Source of the DNA: Vibrio echinoideorum
Lineage (GTDB): Bacteria; Pseudomonadota; Gammaproteobacteria; Enterobacterales; Vibrionaceae
Direction of reading: 5' to 3'
Length of the DNA stretch: 64,000 nt
NCBI RefSeq assembly: GCF_024347455.1
Contig: NZ_AP025484.1
Span: forward strand, 1,364,001-1,428,000
The position numbers and the translations under genes are program-made. A model generated the notes under the pieces. The model had not been told where the DNA came from. It did not search any database and worked only from the letters and a program-made list of their open reading frames with translations. Shown here one piece after another: positions 28,791 through 37,963 of the stretch (positions are counted from its first letter, which is position 1; the number at the start of each line of letters is the position of its first letter).

Positions 28791-29843
28791 ATGGAATATT
28801 CAAAACTAGGAAGTAGTCAAATTCCCGTTTCCCGAATCTGTCTTGGTAGCATGACTTGGGGGCTGCAAAATACTCAACAACAAGCCGACCAACAAATCGA
28901 ATACGCCCTGAGCCAAAGTGTTAATTTTGTTGATACCGCAGAGATGTATGCTGTGCCACCTTCTCCTGATACCTACGGCAAAACAGAAGCGATTATCGGC
29001 AACTGGTTATCACGCAACCCTCAACGCCGCCAAGAATTAATCATCGCAAGTAAAATTGCAGGCCCGGGGCTACCTTGGGTTCGAGATGGCGGCCCTATAA
29101 CCGGTGAAGCAGTGATAGCAGCTGTTGATGCATCACTAAAACGTCTACAGACTGACTATATTGATCTTTACCAGCTTCACTGGCCAAATCGTACAACACC
29201 TCACTTTGGTAAACATTTCCCCAATCATATTCGATTCAGTGACATTGACCGAAAGCAGCATGAAGCGGAGATGTTGGAGATCCTCCAAGCACTGGCGAGC
29301 TGTATTAAAGCAGGTAAGATTCGCTATGTAGGACTATCAGATGACACAACATGGGGCATTAACACTTACCTTAAGCTCAGTGAGAAGCATGATTTACCGC
29401 GAATGGTCTCTATTCAGAATGAATTTAGCCTGCTGCACGCGAAAGATTGGCCTTATTTGATTGAAAACTGTGTGCATGAAGACGTCGCTTACCTACCATG
29501 GTCGCCTTTGGCTGCTGGTATGTTAAGTGGCAAATACATTGATGGTGCAAGACCAGAAGGCAGCCGTTGGACTTACATGCAACGTAAAGGTATTTTCCGC
29601 GACACAGAATCTGCCAATGAAGCCGTAAAAGGATATGTTGAAGTAGCGAATGCTCACGGATTTACTCCGAGCCAACTGGCTTTGGCATGGTGTAATCAGG
29701 TCGATGGCGTGACTTCTACAATTATTGGAGCAACGACCATGGAACAACTGAAAGAGAACGTGGTCGCTTTCAGTAAGCCGCTATCACAAGAGATTCTCAC
29801 CGATATCAACACCGTCTTTAAGCGCTACCCTGCTCCGTATTAA
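28791..29843 (+). CDS. Aldo/keto reductase, Tas-like
   Basis: A 350-residue NADPH-dependent (beta/alpha)8-barrel oxidoreductase. The catalytic tetrad is recognisable: D48 and Y53 in FVDTAEMYAVPP, K88 in IIASKIAG, H130 in LYQLHWPNR. The AEMYAVPPSPDTYGKTE and IGNWL segments are characteristic of the E. coli Tas/YajO group, and length is the same as Tas (346). Physiological substrate unknown. ATG 28791 (MEYSKLGSS) is chosen by alignment with Tas; the open frame extends 36 codons upstream in non-homologous sequence. Confidence 0.9.
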   Translation: MEYSKLGSSQIPVSRICLGSMTWGLQNTQQQADQQIEYALSQSVNFVDTAEMYAVPPSPDTYGKTEAIIGNWLSRNPQRRQELIIASKIAGPGLPWVRDGGPITGEAVIAAVDASLKRLQTDYIDLYQLHWPNRTTPHFGKHFPNHIRFSDIDRKQHEAEMLEILQALASCIKAGKIRYVGLSDDTTWGINTYLKLSEKHDLPRMVSIQNEFSLLHAKDWPYLIENCVHEDVAYLPWSPLAAGMLSGKYIDGARPEGSRWTYMQRKGIFRDTESANEAVKGYVEVANAHGFTPSQLALAWCNQVDGVTSTIIGATTMEQLKENVVAFSKPLSQEILTDINTVFKRYPAPY

Positions 29844-29881
29844 ATAATAGGGCTAGCCTAGTCTTAGGCAGTAATTCACGC

Positions 29882-29907
29882 AAGAGCGCACTATTTAGTG
29901 CGCTTTT
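29882..29907 (+). terminator. Intrinsic terminator of the aldo/keto reductase
   Basis: A 9-bp perfect core stem (29885-29893 with 29896-29904) extended by A/T pairs, followed by TTTTC. Confidence 0.8.
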
Positions 29908-30018
29908 CTTTGTTAAGTGGGTCGCTTTTGCTTTTTATGTGGATCGCATTGAGCTATCACGCTTTTGGTTCTCCAACCTTTGCTCTATAATGCGCGGGCT
30001 TATATCTAGGATAAAAAC

Positions 30019-30753
30019 ATGATTTCAAAAAACCAATTAAAACTCCTTCGTGCTTTGGGCCAAAAGAAACAACGTAAAGCCCACGGCTTGTTTCTAGTTC
30101 AAGGTGAAAAGAACGTTCTTGAGCTGTTCAATAGTGACTTAGTCGTGAAGAACGTCTTTGCTACCGCTGATTTCTTATCTGAAAATCACGCTTCACTGTT
30201 TGAGTTTGATTGTGTTGAAGCCTCGCTGGATGACCTAACCAAAGCGAGTACTTTGGTGAGTAACAATGCGGCGATTGCTGTCGTTGAGATCCCAACATTT
30301 GAACTGCCAGAAGCAACTGGGCTGATGATTGCACTGGATGGCGTTTCAGACCCGGGCAACCTAGGTACGATTATTCGTGTAGCAGACTGGTATGGCATTA
30401 AGCATATCGTTGCGAGCAACGATTGTGCAGACCCATACAACCCTAAAACGATCAGTGCAACCATGGGTAGCTTTGGCCGAGTACACGTAAGCCAAACAGA
30501 CTTACCTGAATACTTAGAGCAAGCGAACCTGCCTGTTTACGGCGCGTTTTTAGAAGGCGTAAGCGTTCATCAGACGGAATTTACTGCCAACGGTATTTTA
30601 TTGATGGGCAGTGAGTCTCACGGCATTCGTGAACATGCGGCTAAATACGTAACTGATAAGATTACGATTCCAGCATTCGGTGGCGCAGAATCTTTGAACG
30701 TGGCAATGGCGACAGGCATCATTCTCGACAACATGCGTCGTCAGCATAGCTAG
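30019..30753 (+). CDS. TrmH-family (SpoU) RNA 2'-O-methyltransferase
   Basis: A 244-residue SPOUT methyltransferase that transfers a methyl group from S-adenosylmethionine to ribose in rRNA or tRNA. An N-terminal L30e-like substrate-binding part (residues 1-95, RKAHGLFLVQGEKNVLEL) precedes the knotted catalytic domain with motif 1 (DPGNLGTIIRVADWYGI), motif 2 (LLMGSESHGI) and motif 3 (IPAFGGAESLNVAMATGI). The target nucleotide cannot be told; it resembles the RlmB/TsnR group. The start has TAGGA 8 nt upstream. Confidence 0.88.
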   Translation: MISKNQLKLLRALGQKKQRKAHGLFLVQGEKNVLELFNSDLVVKNVFATADFLSENHASLFEFDCVEASLDDLTKASTLVSNNAAIAVVEIPTFELPEATGLMIALDGVSDPGNLGTIIRVADWYGIKHIVASNDCADPYNPKTISATMGSFGRVHVSQTDLPEYLEQANLPVYGAFLEGVSVHQTEFTANGILLMGSESHGIREHAAKYVTDKITIPAFGGAESLNVAMATGIILDNMRRQHS

Positions 30754-30795
30754 ATCTCATAAGCTAACGAGCCAGTCGACAGTGTTCAGACATTA

Positions 30796-30830
30796 AAAAA
30801 GGCGTATTGATTAAATCAGTACGCCTTTTT
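30796..30830. terminator. Bidirectional terminator between convergent genes
   Basis: A 16-bp stem with one G-U pair (30796-30811 with 30815-30830), a 3-nt loop, an A-run and a T-run. Confidence 0.9.
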
Positions 30831-30850
30831 ATTTGAGTTCGTTTTAATCG

Positions 30851-31174
30851 TTACTTTTCTAGCATTGCCAACTTATCAGACACACCATTCCACTTTTCAG
30901 CGTCATCCATCGGTGCTTTTACTTCTGTTTGTACAGGCCAGATTTCTGCAAGCTCGGCATTCACTTCAATAAAAATCTTTTGGTCTTCTGGAAGATCATC
31001 TTCTTGGAAGATCGCTTGAGCGTCACATTCAGGTACACACAACCCACAATCAATGCATTCGATTGGGTTGATTACCATGAAATTCGGGCCTTCATGGAAC
31101 GCATCTGCGGGGCATACCGCCACACAGTCTGTGTATTTACATTGGATACAATTATCGCCTACGACAAATGCCAT
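30851..31174 (-). CDS. fdxA: 7Fe ferredoxin FdxA
   Basis: A 107-residue ferredoxin of the Azotobacter FdI type. Two cluster sets are visible: C9, C12, C17, C21 and C40, C43, C46, C50. In FdI, the equivalents of C9, C17 and C50 hold a 3Fe-4S cluster and C21, C40, C43 and C46 a 4Fe-4S cluster. The C-terminal extension (residues 60-107) is typical for FdxA. It is a cytoplasmic electron carrier; its partners are unknown. Confidence 0.93.
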   Translation of the reverse strand: MAFVVGDNCIQCKYTDCVAVCPADAFHEGPNFMVINPIECIDCGLCVPECDAQAIFQEDDLPEDQKIFIEVNAELAEIWPVQTEVKAPMDDAEKWNGVSDKLAMLEK

Positions 31175-31429
31175 GATGCTCTGCTCTATAAGTTAGTCAA
31201 AATTGAAGAATGGGGGATAATACTCATCCCAAAGCAAAATTCAACATCATAAGGCTCTAATATCGAGTCTATTTGCCCCATGTTTCCAAATTAGTATGAC
31301 AGATAAATCAATTTCTCGTAAAATGCGCGCCATTGTGAGCTTATCGCTTCTTTCAACATCAGCGTTTTCATCAAACTCTGTATTAAGAATACGATCGAGC
31401 TAAGACACCTATAAAAACGAGACATCAAA

Positions 31430-33061
31430 ATGATACGTTTAACCGAAATTAAACTCCCACTAGACCATGAAGAGTCAGCCATTCAAGACGCGATTGAAGC
31501 GAAGCTTGGCATTAACGCTGATCAGGTACTTTCTTTTAATATCTTTAAACGTGGCTACGATGCTCGTAAGAAATCAAAAATCTTACTTATCTACACGCTT
31601 GACGTTCTCGTTGAAAACGAAGCTAAGCTGCTAGAGCCATTCATCAGCGACCCACACGTAAAAGTGACTCCTGACATGGAGTACAAATTTGTGGCGAAAG
31701 CGGTTGAGAACCAAACCGAGCGCCCTGTCGTTATCGGCTTTGGCCCCTGTGGTTTGTTCGCTGGCCTAGTGCTTGCTCAAATGGGCTTCAACCCGATCAT
31801 CGTTGAGCGCGGTAAAGAAGTTCGTGAACGTACTAAAGATACCTTTGGTTTCTGGCGTAAGCGTACACTGAACACTGAATCAAACGTACAATTTGGTGAA
31901 GGCGGTGCTGGTACCTTCTCTGACGGTAAGCTTTACAGCCAAGTAAAGGATCCAAAGCACTACGGCCGTAAAGTAATCGAAGAATTCGTTGCAGCTGGCG
32001 CACCAGAAGAGATTCTATACGTAAGTAAGCCGCACATCGGTACCTTCAAACTGGTTACTATGATCGAAAAAATGCGTGCTTCTATCATTGAACTAGGCGG
32101 TGAAATCCGTTTCAGTACGCGCGTAGACGACGTTCATATGGAAGATGGTCAAATCACTGGCTTGACGCTTTCTAACGGTGAAGAGATTAAATCTCGTCAC
32201 GTAGTACTGGCTGTTGGCCACAGTGCTCGTGATACGTTTGAAATGCTGCACGAACGTGGCGTTTACATGGAAGCGAAGCCTTTCTCTGTTGGTTTCCGTA
32301 TTGAACACAAACAAGCAATGATTGACGAAGCTCGCTTCGGCAAGAATGCGGGCAACCCAATCCTAGGTGCTGCGGACTATAAATTGGTTCACCATTGTAA
32401 AAATGGCCGAACTGTATACAGCTTCTGTATGTGCCCGGGTGGCACTGTAGTTGCTGCAACGTCTGAAGAAGGCCACGTGGTAACGAATGGCATGAGCCAA
32501 TACTCTCGCGCTGAGCGTAACGCAAACAGCGCCATCGTGGTGGGTATCGACCCTGAACGTGATTACCCAGGTGATGCATTGGCTGGTATCCGTTTACAAC
32601 GTGAGCTAGAAAAAGGGGCTTATGTACTTGGTGGTGAAAACTACGACGCCCCAGCACAGAAAATCGGTGACTTCCTAAAAGGCCGTGATCCAAGCGAAAT
32701 CGGTGAAGTAAAACCATCATTCACACCAGGTATCCACCTAACGGATATTTCAAAAACGCTACCTGATTTTGCTATCGAAGCGATTCGCGAAGCAATCCCT
32801 GCGTTCGAGAAGAAGATCAAAGGCTTCTCTACACCAGACGGCCTACTAACAGGTGTCGAGACTCGTACGTCGTCTCCTGTCTGCATCAAGCGTGGCAAAG
32901 ACTATCAAAGCATCAACTTAAAGGGCTTCTTCCCTGCAGGTGAAGGTGCAGGCTACGCAGGCGGTATCCTGTCTGCTGGTATCGATGGTATTAAGGCTGC
33001 AGAAGCACTAGCACTGTCTATGGTAGAACAGAACCAAGCTGAGAAGATTGAGATCGCTTAA
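31430..33061 (+). CDS. FAD-dependent oxidoreductase of the COG2509 family
   Basis: A 543-residue flavoprotein. Residues 1-95 form an N-terminal domain (LDHEESAIQDAIEAKLG). The FAD dinucleotide-binding motif VIGFGPCGLFAGLVLAQMG is at 101-119 and is followed by the acidic end of strand 2 (IIVERG). GGAGTFSDGKLYS and GYAGGILSAGIDGIKAAEA near the C-terminus close the FAD site. The reaction is unknown; the family is widespread and annotated only as an FAD dehydrogenase. A strong terminator follows. Confidence 0.88.
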   Translation: MIRLTEIKLPLDHEESAIQDAIEAKLGINADQVLSFNIFKRGYDARKKSKILLIYTLDVLVENEAKLLEPFISDPHVKVTPDMEYKFVAKAVENQTERPVVIGFGPCGLFAGLVLAQMGFNPIIVERGKEVRERTKDTFGFWRKRTLNTESNVQFGEGGAGTFSDGKLYSQVKDPKHYGRKVIEEFVAAGAPEEILYVSKPHIGTFKLVTMIEKMRASIIELGGEIRFSTRVDDVHMEDGQITGLTLSNGEEIKSRHVVLAVGHSARDTFEMLHERGVYMEAKPFSVGFRIEHKQAMIDEARFGKNAGNPILGAADYKLVHHCKNGRTVYSFCMCPGGTVVAATSEEGHVVTNGMSQYSRAERNANSAIVVGIDPERDYPGDALAGIRLQRELEKGAYVLGGENYDAPAQKIGDFLKGRDPSEIGEVKPSFTPGIHLTDISKTLPDFAIEAIREAIPAFEKKIKGFSTPDGLLTGVETRTSSPVCIKRGKDYQSINLKGFFPAGEGAGYAGGILSAGIDGIKAAEALALSMVEQNQAEKIEIA

Positions 33062-33124
33062 GCTCTCAATTTGCTTATCTAAATTGGTCTGTATATCTAA
33101 ATTAGATAACAACTAGCAAATATC

Positions 33125-33150
33125 AAAAAGGGCTCAATGAGCCCTTTTTT
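33125..33150. terminator. Bidirectional terminator
   Basis: An 11-bp perfect stem (33125-33135 with 33139-33149), 3-nt loop, T-run, between convergent genes. Confidence 0.9.
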
Positions 33151-33193
33151 AGATCTTGATACTAACCGCTGAGATTGATGTGAGTAGATACCA

Positions 33194-33862
33194 TTACTCT
33201 TCGTTTGACTTGATTTGGCCTGAGTTCCACTTCCCTTCATGAATCGCAGAATTGACGTCTCTTCTTGGTAACCAGCCCATGGTTTCAAGTTCGGGTTTAT
33301 CTTTGAAGTGTTCAACGTAGCCGATACATAAGTACGCCACGATATCGATGTCTTCCGGGATATTTAATGCGTCTCGCAATGTTGAGTCGTGAAGAATACT
33401 CACCCAGCCTAGTCCTAGGTTTTCAGCTCTTGCTGCGAGCCACAGATTTTGAACTGCACACACGGTGCTATACAAATCCATCTCTTGCTTGATGGTTCGG
33501 CCTAGAACAACCTTTCCGGTTCGATTGCGGTCGCAAGTCACGCAGATACCGATAGGTGATTCAACGATGCCTTCAAGCTTTAGACGCTTATACATCGCCT
33601 GCTTTTCATCGGTGAACATTTCTGCAGATTCGGCATGAGCCTGATTGAAGCCTGCTTTGATCTGTTGCTTGGTTTCGATATCACGAACGACGACAAAGTC
33701 CCAAGGTTGCATAAAACCGACACTGGGAGCATGGTGCGCTGCGGTTAACACTCGCATCAGAACGTCTTCAGGGATCTCATCAGGAAGAAACTGACCACGA
33801 ACATCTCGGCGAGAAAAAATCGTTTTATATACTGCATCGCGTTCATTCGGCGTAATTTCCAT
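33194..33862 (-). CDS. bluB: 5,6-dimethylbenzimidazole synthase BluB
   Basis: A 222-residue enzyme of the nitroreductase fold that destroys its reduced FMN with oxygen to make 5,6-dimethylbenzimidazole, the lower ligand of cobalamin. It has the characteristic start YKTIFSRRDVRGQF followed by HHAPSVGFMQPWDF, with the loop that binds FMN, and GLGWVSILHDSTLRDAL near the C-terminus. No cob genes or cobalamin riboswitch were seen within the window. Full length. Confidence 0.92.
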   Translation of the reverse strand: MEITPNERDAVYKTIFSRRDVRGQFLPDEIPEDVLMRVLTAAHHAPSVGFMQPWDFVVVRDIETKQQIKAGFNQAHAESAEMFTDEKQAMYKRLKLEGIVESPIGICVTCDRNRTGKVVLGRTIKQEMDLYSTVCAVQNLWLAARAENLGLGWVSILHDSTLRDALNIPEDIDIVAYLCIGYVEHFKDKPELETMGWLPRRDVNSAIHEGKWNSGQIKSNEE

Positions 33863-34029
33863 ACATCCCTGTCTTATCGTCGTCTTATTGAGTCAGTATT
33901 ATCCAACTAAAGTGTCTATGTTACTAGCGGTACACAAGCAACATGGTAGAATGCCGCCATTAATCTTATCCTTGTATAAGATTGTTAAACCTTTCCATCG
34001 CTATTTAGCCAAATCATACCGAGAAACTT

Positions 34030-35229
34030 ATGCCATTTTCCAAGCTTGGATTAAGCTCACCTATTGTTAAAGCCGTTGCAAAACAAGGCTATGAAAAGCC
34101 AACCTCTATTCAAGAAAAAGCAATTCCGATTGTACTTTCTGGTAAGAACCTTATTGCTGCTGCACAAACAGGTACAGGTAAAACTGCGAGCTTTGTTCTC
34201 CCTATCTTAGAAATGCTAAGTAAAGGTGAAACACAGCGTAAAAAACGCATTCGCGCCGTTATTCTTACACCTACGCGTGAGCTTGCGGTTCAAGTTGAAC
34301 AGAACATTACTAAGTACGCGAAATTCCTAAACCTTACATCATTAGCGATGTACGGTGGCGTGTCTTACCAACACCAGAAAGATCGTCTTATTGAAGGCGT
34401 AGATATTCTTGTGGCAACACCAGGCCGTTTGATCGACATGTACGGACAACGTGCAGTTCACTTTGATGAAGTTGAAGTTCTGGTTCTTGATGAAGCTGAC
34501 CGCATGCTAGACATGGGTTTTATTGAAGACATCAACAAGATCATCGCGCGTTTACCACAAAACATCCAAAACCTATTGTTCTCAGCGACGCTATCAACGC
34601 CTGTCCGTGCCCTAGCGAAAAGCGCAATCAATGAGGCAGAAGAGATTTCTATTGCCAAAACTGACGCTTCTAAAGCGAACATCGAACAGTGGTTGGTGAC
34701 AGTAGATAAAGATCGTAAGTCGGCACTATTGAGCCATATGATTACTGACGGTGATTGGGACCAAGCGCTTATCTTTATTGAAACCAAACACGGCGCGGCG
34801 AAGTTAGTTGCTCAACTGGAAAAACGTGGTATCCAAGCAGAGGCTTTCCACAGTGGACGTAGCCAAGCGATTCGTGAAAAAATCTTAGCTGATTTCAAGA
34901 AAGGTAACCTAAAATACTTGGTTGCGACTGGTGTTGCTGCGCGTGGTATCGATATCGATAACCTAAGCCGCGTAGTTAACTACGACATCCCATTCCCTGC
35001 GGACGATTATGTTCACCGTATTGGTCGTACAGGCCGTGCGGACGCGTCTGGTGAAGCGATCTCTTTCCTATCGAAAGACAACTTCAAGAACCTATGTATT
35101 ATTGAAAAACGTCTTGGTCACTTGATTGAACGACGTGTAGTTGAAGGTTTCGAACCACGTAAAGAAGTGCCAATCTCTGTATTGAACTTCGTGCCTAAAA
35201 AGAAAAGAGACCTGCAGCAACCTGAGTAA
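34030..35229 (+). CDS. DEAD-box RNA helicase, RhlE-like
   Basis: A 399-residue helicase with only the core and a short basic tail (KKKRDLQQPE). Motifs: Q-motif at 23-28 (KPTSIQ), AQTGTGKT at 45-52, PTRELA at 81-86, DEAD at 154-157, SAT, HRIGRTGRADASGEA. Lacking the RNA-binding extensions of DeaD and DbpA, it resembles RhlE. It probably works in ribosome assembly or RNA turnover. A terminator lies downstream. Confidence 0.9.
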   Translation: MPFSKLGLSSPIVKAVAKQGYEKPTSIQEKAIPIVLSGKNLIAAAQTGTGKTASFVLPILEMLSKGETQRKKRIRAVILTPTRELAVQVEQNITKYAKFLNLTSLAMYGGVSYQHQKDRLIEGVDILVATPGRLIDMYGQRAVHFDEVEVLVLDEADRMLDMGFIEDINKIIARLPQNIQNLLFSATLSTPVRALAKSAINEAEEISIAKTDASKANIEQWLVTVDKDRKSALLSHMITDGDWDQALIFIETKHGAAKLVAQLEKRGIQAEAFHSGRSQAIREKILADFKKGNLKYLVATGVAARGIDIDNLSRVVNYDIPFPADDYVHRIGRTGRADASGEAISFLSKDNFKNLCIIEKRLGHLIERRVVEGFEPRKEVPISVLNFVPKKKRDLQQPE

Positions 35230-35276
35230 TTTCAAATTTAGACAATGCGAGAGTCGCGTTAATCAAAATATAAATG

Positions 35277-35302
35277 AAACGAAGCCCAATACGGCTTCGT
35301 TT
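35277..35302 (+). terminator. Intrinsic terminator after the helicase
   Basis: A 10-bp stem (35277-35286 with 35293-35302), loop CAATAC, T-rich end. Confidence 0.85.
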
Positions 35303-35338
35303 TGTTCTTTGAAACACGAATACAAGGCAGGTAACTAG

Positions 35339-35743
35339 ATGATCACCCCTATCGTAACGAGATTAACTAGAGGCCAAGATCTAAAGCTTGAGATCCAAAA
35401 ACTAGTGACAACGCACAATATCTCGGCAGGCTCTATTGCGTCTTGTGTCGGGTGTGTTTCACAGCTCAATATTCGTTTAGCTAACGCGAACAACACTAAG
35501 CTCATAAAAGCTCCGTTCGAAATCGTATCTGTGATGGCAACGCTAACCCCGAGCCACCAACATGTTCATATATCCGTTGCTGATGAAAATGGCAATGTAA
35601 TTGGCGGGCACTTGCTTGAAGGGACGATTATCGCGACCACCGCTGAATTGATTGTTCACCGCTACAACACTTTGACCTTCAACAGAGAGCATGATGATTC
35701 GACGGGTTACACTGAGCTCACTATTAGCAGCAACACGCAATAG
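35339..35743 (+). CDS. PPC domain (DUF296) protein
   Basis: A 134-residue protein that consists only of a PPC/DUF296 domain, which in plant AHL proteins is joined to AT-hooks and in bacteria stands alone. Family marks are RLTRGQDLKLEI, SAGSIASCVGCVSQL, HQHVHISVADENGNVIGGHLLEG and TAELIV. The trimeric fold is known from structures; bacterial function is not established, though some are annotated as DNA-binding. It is followed 70 bp later by an exonuclease gene. AAGGCAGG precedes the ATG. Confidence 0.87.
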   Translation: MITPIVTRLTRGQDLKLEIQKLVTTHNISAGSIASCVGCVSQLNIRLANANNTKLIKAPFEIVSVMATLTPSHQHVHISVADENGNVIGGHLLEGTIIATTAELIVHRYNTLTFNREHDDSTGYTELTISSNTQ

Positions 35744-35814
35744 ATTTGCCCCATAGCAACACCAAGCGCTCCATATAAAGCGATACAACTAAATAAATAG
35801 TATTAGGAAACACG

Positions 35815-36438
35815 ATGGCTCCAAACTCCGCAGACTCCGTTATCGTTCTCGATTTCGAAACCACAGGCTTATCACCAAACATGGGTGACCGAGCGATTGA
35901 AATCGGTGCGGTTAAATTGGTTAACGGCGAAGTCGTCGACACCTTCCAGCAGCTCATGAACCCCGGATTTCGCGTGAGTGGATTTATCGAAAGCTATACC
36001 GGAATCAGTAACCGTATGCTAAGCACCGCAGCAAGCTGCACAGAAGTCATGGATGAGTTTGCCGACTTTATCCAAGACAGCCAACTGGTTGCTCACAATG
36101 CGTCGTTTGATAAACGCTTTCTAGATGCGGAATTAGACTTTATTGGCCGAGACTACACAGGCAAGTTCGCTTGCTCAATGTTGATTGCTCGCCGCCTGAT
36201 TCAAGACGCACCCACTCATAAACTGGGTGACCTTGTACGTTTCAAAAATATCGACAACGATGGTACTTTTCACAGAGCGTTAGCCGATTCAGAAATGACA
36301 GCACGCTTATGGTTATTGATGATTGATAAACTGCAAAGTGACCACGGCATTCAACAGCCGAGCTTTCAATTGATGCAGAAAATATCTAAGACCGCTAAAG
36401 GATCTATTCCAAAGCTGCTAATGAGTAATCGAAATTAA
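35815..36438 (+). CDS. DnaQ-like 3'-5' exonuclease
   Basis: A 207-residue DEDDh exonuclease. Exo I contains D13 and E15 (VLDFETTGLSP), Exo II has the Asp of LVAHNASFDKRFLD, and Exo III has HRALADSEMTARLW with the catalytic His and last Asp. It could proofread or trim DNA or RNA ends; it is not the polymerase III epsilon subunit, since it lacks the C-terminal polymerase-binding tail. It may be co-transcribed with the PPC gene. TTAGGA precedes the ATG. Confidence 0.88.
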   Translation: MAPNSADSVIVLDFETTGLSPNMGDRAIEIGAVKLVNGEVVDTFQQLMNPGFRVSGFIESYTGISNRMLSTAASCTEVMDEFADFIQDSQLVAHNASFDKRFLDAELDFIGRDYTGKFACSMLIARRLIQDAPTHKLGDLVRFKNIDNDGTFHRALADSEMTARLWLLMIDKLQSDHGIQQPSFQLMQKISKTAKGSIPKLLMSNRN

Positions 36439-36468
36439 ACGCTCAAACACAAACCCTAGAATGAAATA

Positions 36469-36498
36469 AAGGCTGATTCGTTTCGTGAGATCAGCCTT
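36469..36498. terminator. Hairpin between convergent genes
   Basis: A 9-bp perfect stem (36469-36477 with 36490-36498), 12-nt loop. The T-tracts are weak. Confidence 0.5.
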
Positions 36499-36527
36499 AC
36501 AATATACAGATTTTGCTTAGAGGCGCA

Positions 36528-37364
36528 CTACTCTTGCAATGTAATCAACGTTGACTTGAGGCTCTCTAACTCATTCATGAGATAAGACCATTGCTTATCA
36601 CTACTCACTGCCGCGATATCGACCAAAAACTTAGCGGATGTCTCCATGTTCTTGGCAAGTGTAGCCTCAAGATCATCAGGATAATAAGCTTCATGGTTAA
36701 GCAGAAGCTTCATAATAATCGGCTGAGCAATATGCAGATCGGTCTTCTTTTCAACAAGTATCGATAAATCTTGATAGGTATTATTTTGATATTGCCGCCA
36801 GTTGTCGTTGGTATTTATCCACTCTTGTGACCAAGCCATAATAATATTTTTTTGTTCTTTCGATACCGACCCTAACCATCGTTCTAGCCTGTCTTCTAAT
36901 CGATTTCGGTATCGCTCTCTAGAGTCTTCGTCATTCAATGACAAACTTTCTTGGTAATAGTCTTGTTGTTTCTCTCTAAAGTTCTTTAAGAATTCGTTAT
37001 CTTGCTCAGGGGTAAGCTGCATACTTAACGCGTAAATATCGGGAGCGAACTTATTAACGATTGAGCGAATATGATTTTTAGTTTGTTCACTTTGGTCAAT
37101 GATAAAAGTAGAGTTCATATCAGAACGATCTAGGTTTTGAATCGCTTCTAATTGCGAAATATACAGCGGCAATTGAGTTTCTTTGTGCCATTGCTGTAAT
37201 AAGTCGAGGCGATCTTCGAGCTCTGATTCTTGACTGTTGGATAGAGAAACAAAGTCTTCAATATAGCTAACCGCAAACCAGCTTATATTGTTGTAGGCAA
37301 ATTTAGTCCCGCACCCAGCGAAAACAAAACAGACTAATAAAACTAACCATCGACACTTTCTCAT
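36528..37364 (-). CDS. DUF6279 family lipoprotein
   Basis: A 278-residue predicted lipoprotein: MRKCRWLVLLVCFVFAGC with acceptor Cys18. The mature chain begins GTKFAYNNISWFAVSYIEDFVSL and is almost entirely charged amphipathic helix (QESELEDRLDLLQQWHKET, RERYRNRLEDRLERWLGS), as in DUF6279. Function unknown; probably attached to the inner or outer membrane facing the periplasm. Confidence 0.82.
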   Translation of the reverse strand: MRKCRWLVLLVCFVFAGCGTKFAYNNISWFAVSYIEDFVSLSNSQESELEDRLDLLQQWHKETQLPLYISQLEAIQNLDRSDMNSTFIIDQSEQTKNHIRSIVNKFAPDIYALSMQLTPEQDNEFLKNFREKQQDYYQESLSLNDEDSRERYRNRLEDRLERWLGSVSKEQKNIIMAWSQEWINTNDNWRQYQNNTYQDLSILVEKKTDLHIAQPIIMKLLLNHEAYYPDDLEATLAKNMETSAKFLVDIAAVSSDKQWSYLMNELESLKSTLITLQE

Positions 37365-37667
37365 TTAACCCTCCCACGGTATTCATCAAAGCCACAAATC
37401 CATTAACTCACCCTTTTAAGGCTAGCTCTAATTCTTATAACGCTAATTCTAGCTATTATAAAAGTAGTCTTAATAAGCAGTGGTCGTAAAAACTTTGAGA
37501 TAAATTGAGACTCAGACTTGCTAATCTAGCTATTTCGGCAAATGATTAAACTAAAAATAATTAATGGCAGTGATGTAACTTGATTTTTATTGCTCATTTG
37601 ATGTAAACGAACCCTATAAACGAATGGTTTCTTTATTTTCAAATGATTAATATTTGGGAGGTAAGCT
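37365..37667. other. Intergenic region
   Basis: An AT-rich 300-bp gap between divergent genes, with loosely repeated CTAATTCT/TATAA words near 37430. No gene was recognised. Confidence 0.4.
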
Positions 37668-37841
37668 ATGGCCGCTACTCCTCATTATACAAGCGAGTTA
37701 GAGTACGAGCTTTGCTATTTTGACGATGGAAAACTAACCACAATTACGATAAACGCGAGTAATCGACAGGAAGCGATGACTTGGTATCTTAGTGAAGGGA
37801 AACATATCAACGATATTTATTCGCTCAGACCTGACGAATAA
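37668..37841 (+). CDS. Small 57-residue protein
   Basis: ATG 37668 follows GGGAGGTAAGCT, one of the best ribosome binding sites in the window. The product begins MAATPHYTSELEYELCYF and ends NDIYSLRPDE. It looks like a compact beta-beta-alpha fold (KLTTITINASNRQEAMTWYL). No signal peptide or membrane segment. Family not recognised. It has a hairpin downstream and a divergent lipoprotein gene upstream. Confidence 0.65.
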   Translation: MAATPHYTSELEYELCYFDDGKLTTITINASNRQEAMTWYLSEGKHINDIYSLRPDE

Positions 37842-37867
37842 TTATTTTCTGGATATCCCTGGTAGGC

Positions 37868-37952
37868 GAACCTTGGCAAGAAAGCCTAGGTTAAAAATTG
37901 TGGAGAGCCCTTTACTGCGATGTCATTAACAAGACACTTACAATAAAGGGCT
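37868..37952. terminator. Two hairpins between the small gene and dbpA
   Basis: The first has arms AACCTTGGC and GCCTAGGTT (one mismatch, 37869-37892). The second has the perfect 9-bp arms 37906-37914 and 37944-37952, with a 29-nt loop that holds a smaller stem. They separate convergent genes. Confidence 0.6.
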
Positions 37953-37963
37953 ACAATCTTGAA

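Noticed and set aside
33863..34029. Cobalamin riboswitch near bluB
   Set aside because: No B12-box or the conserved core of the riboswitch was recognised in the leader.
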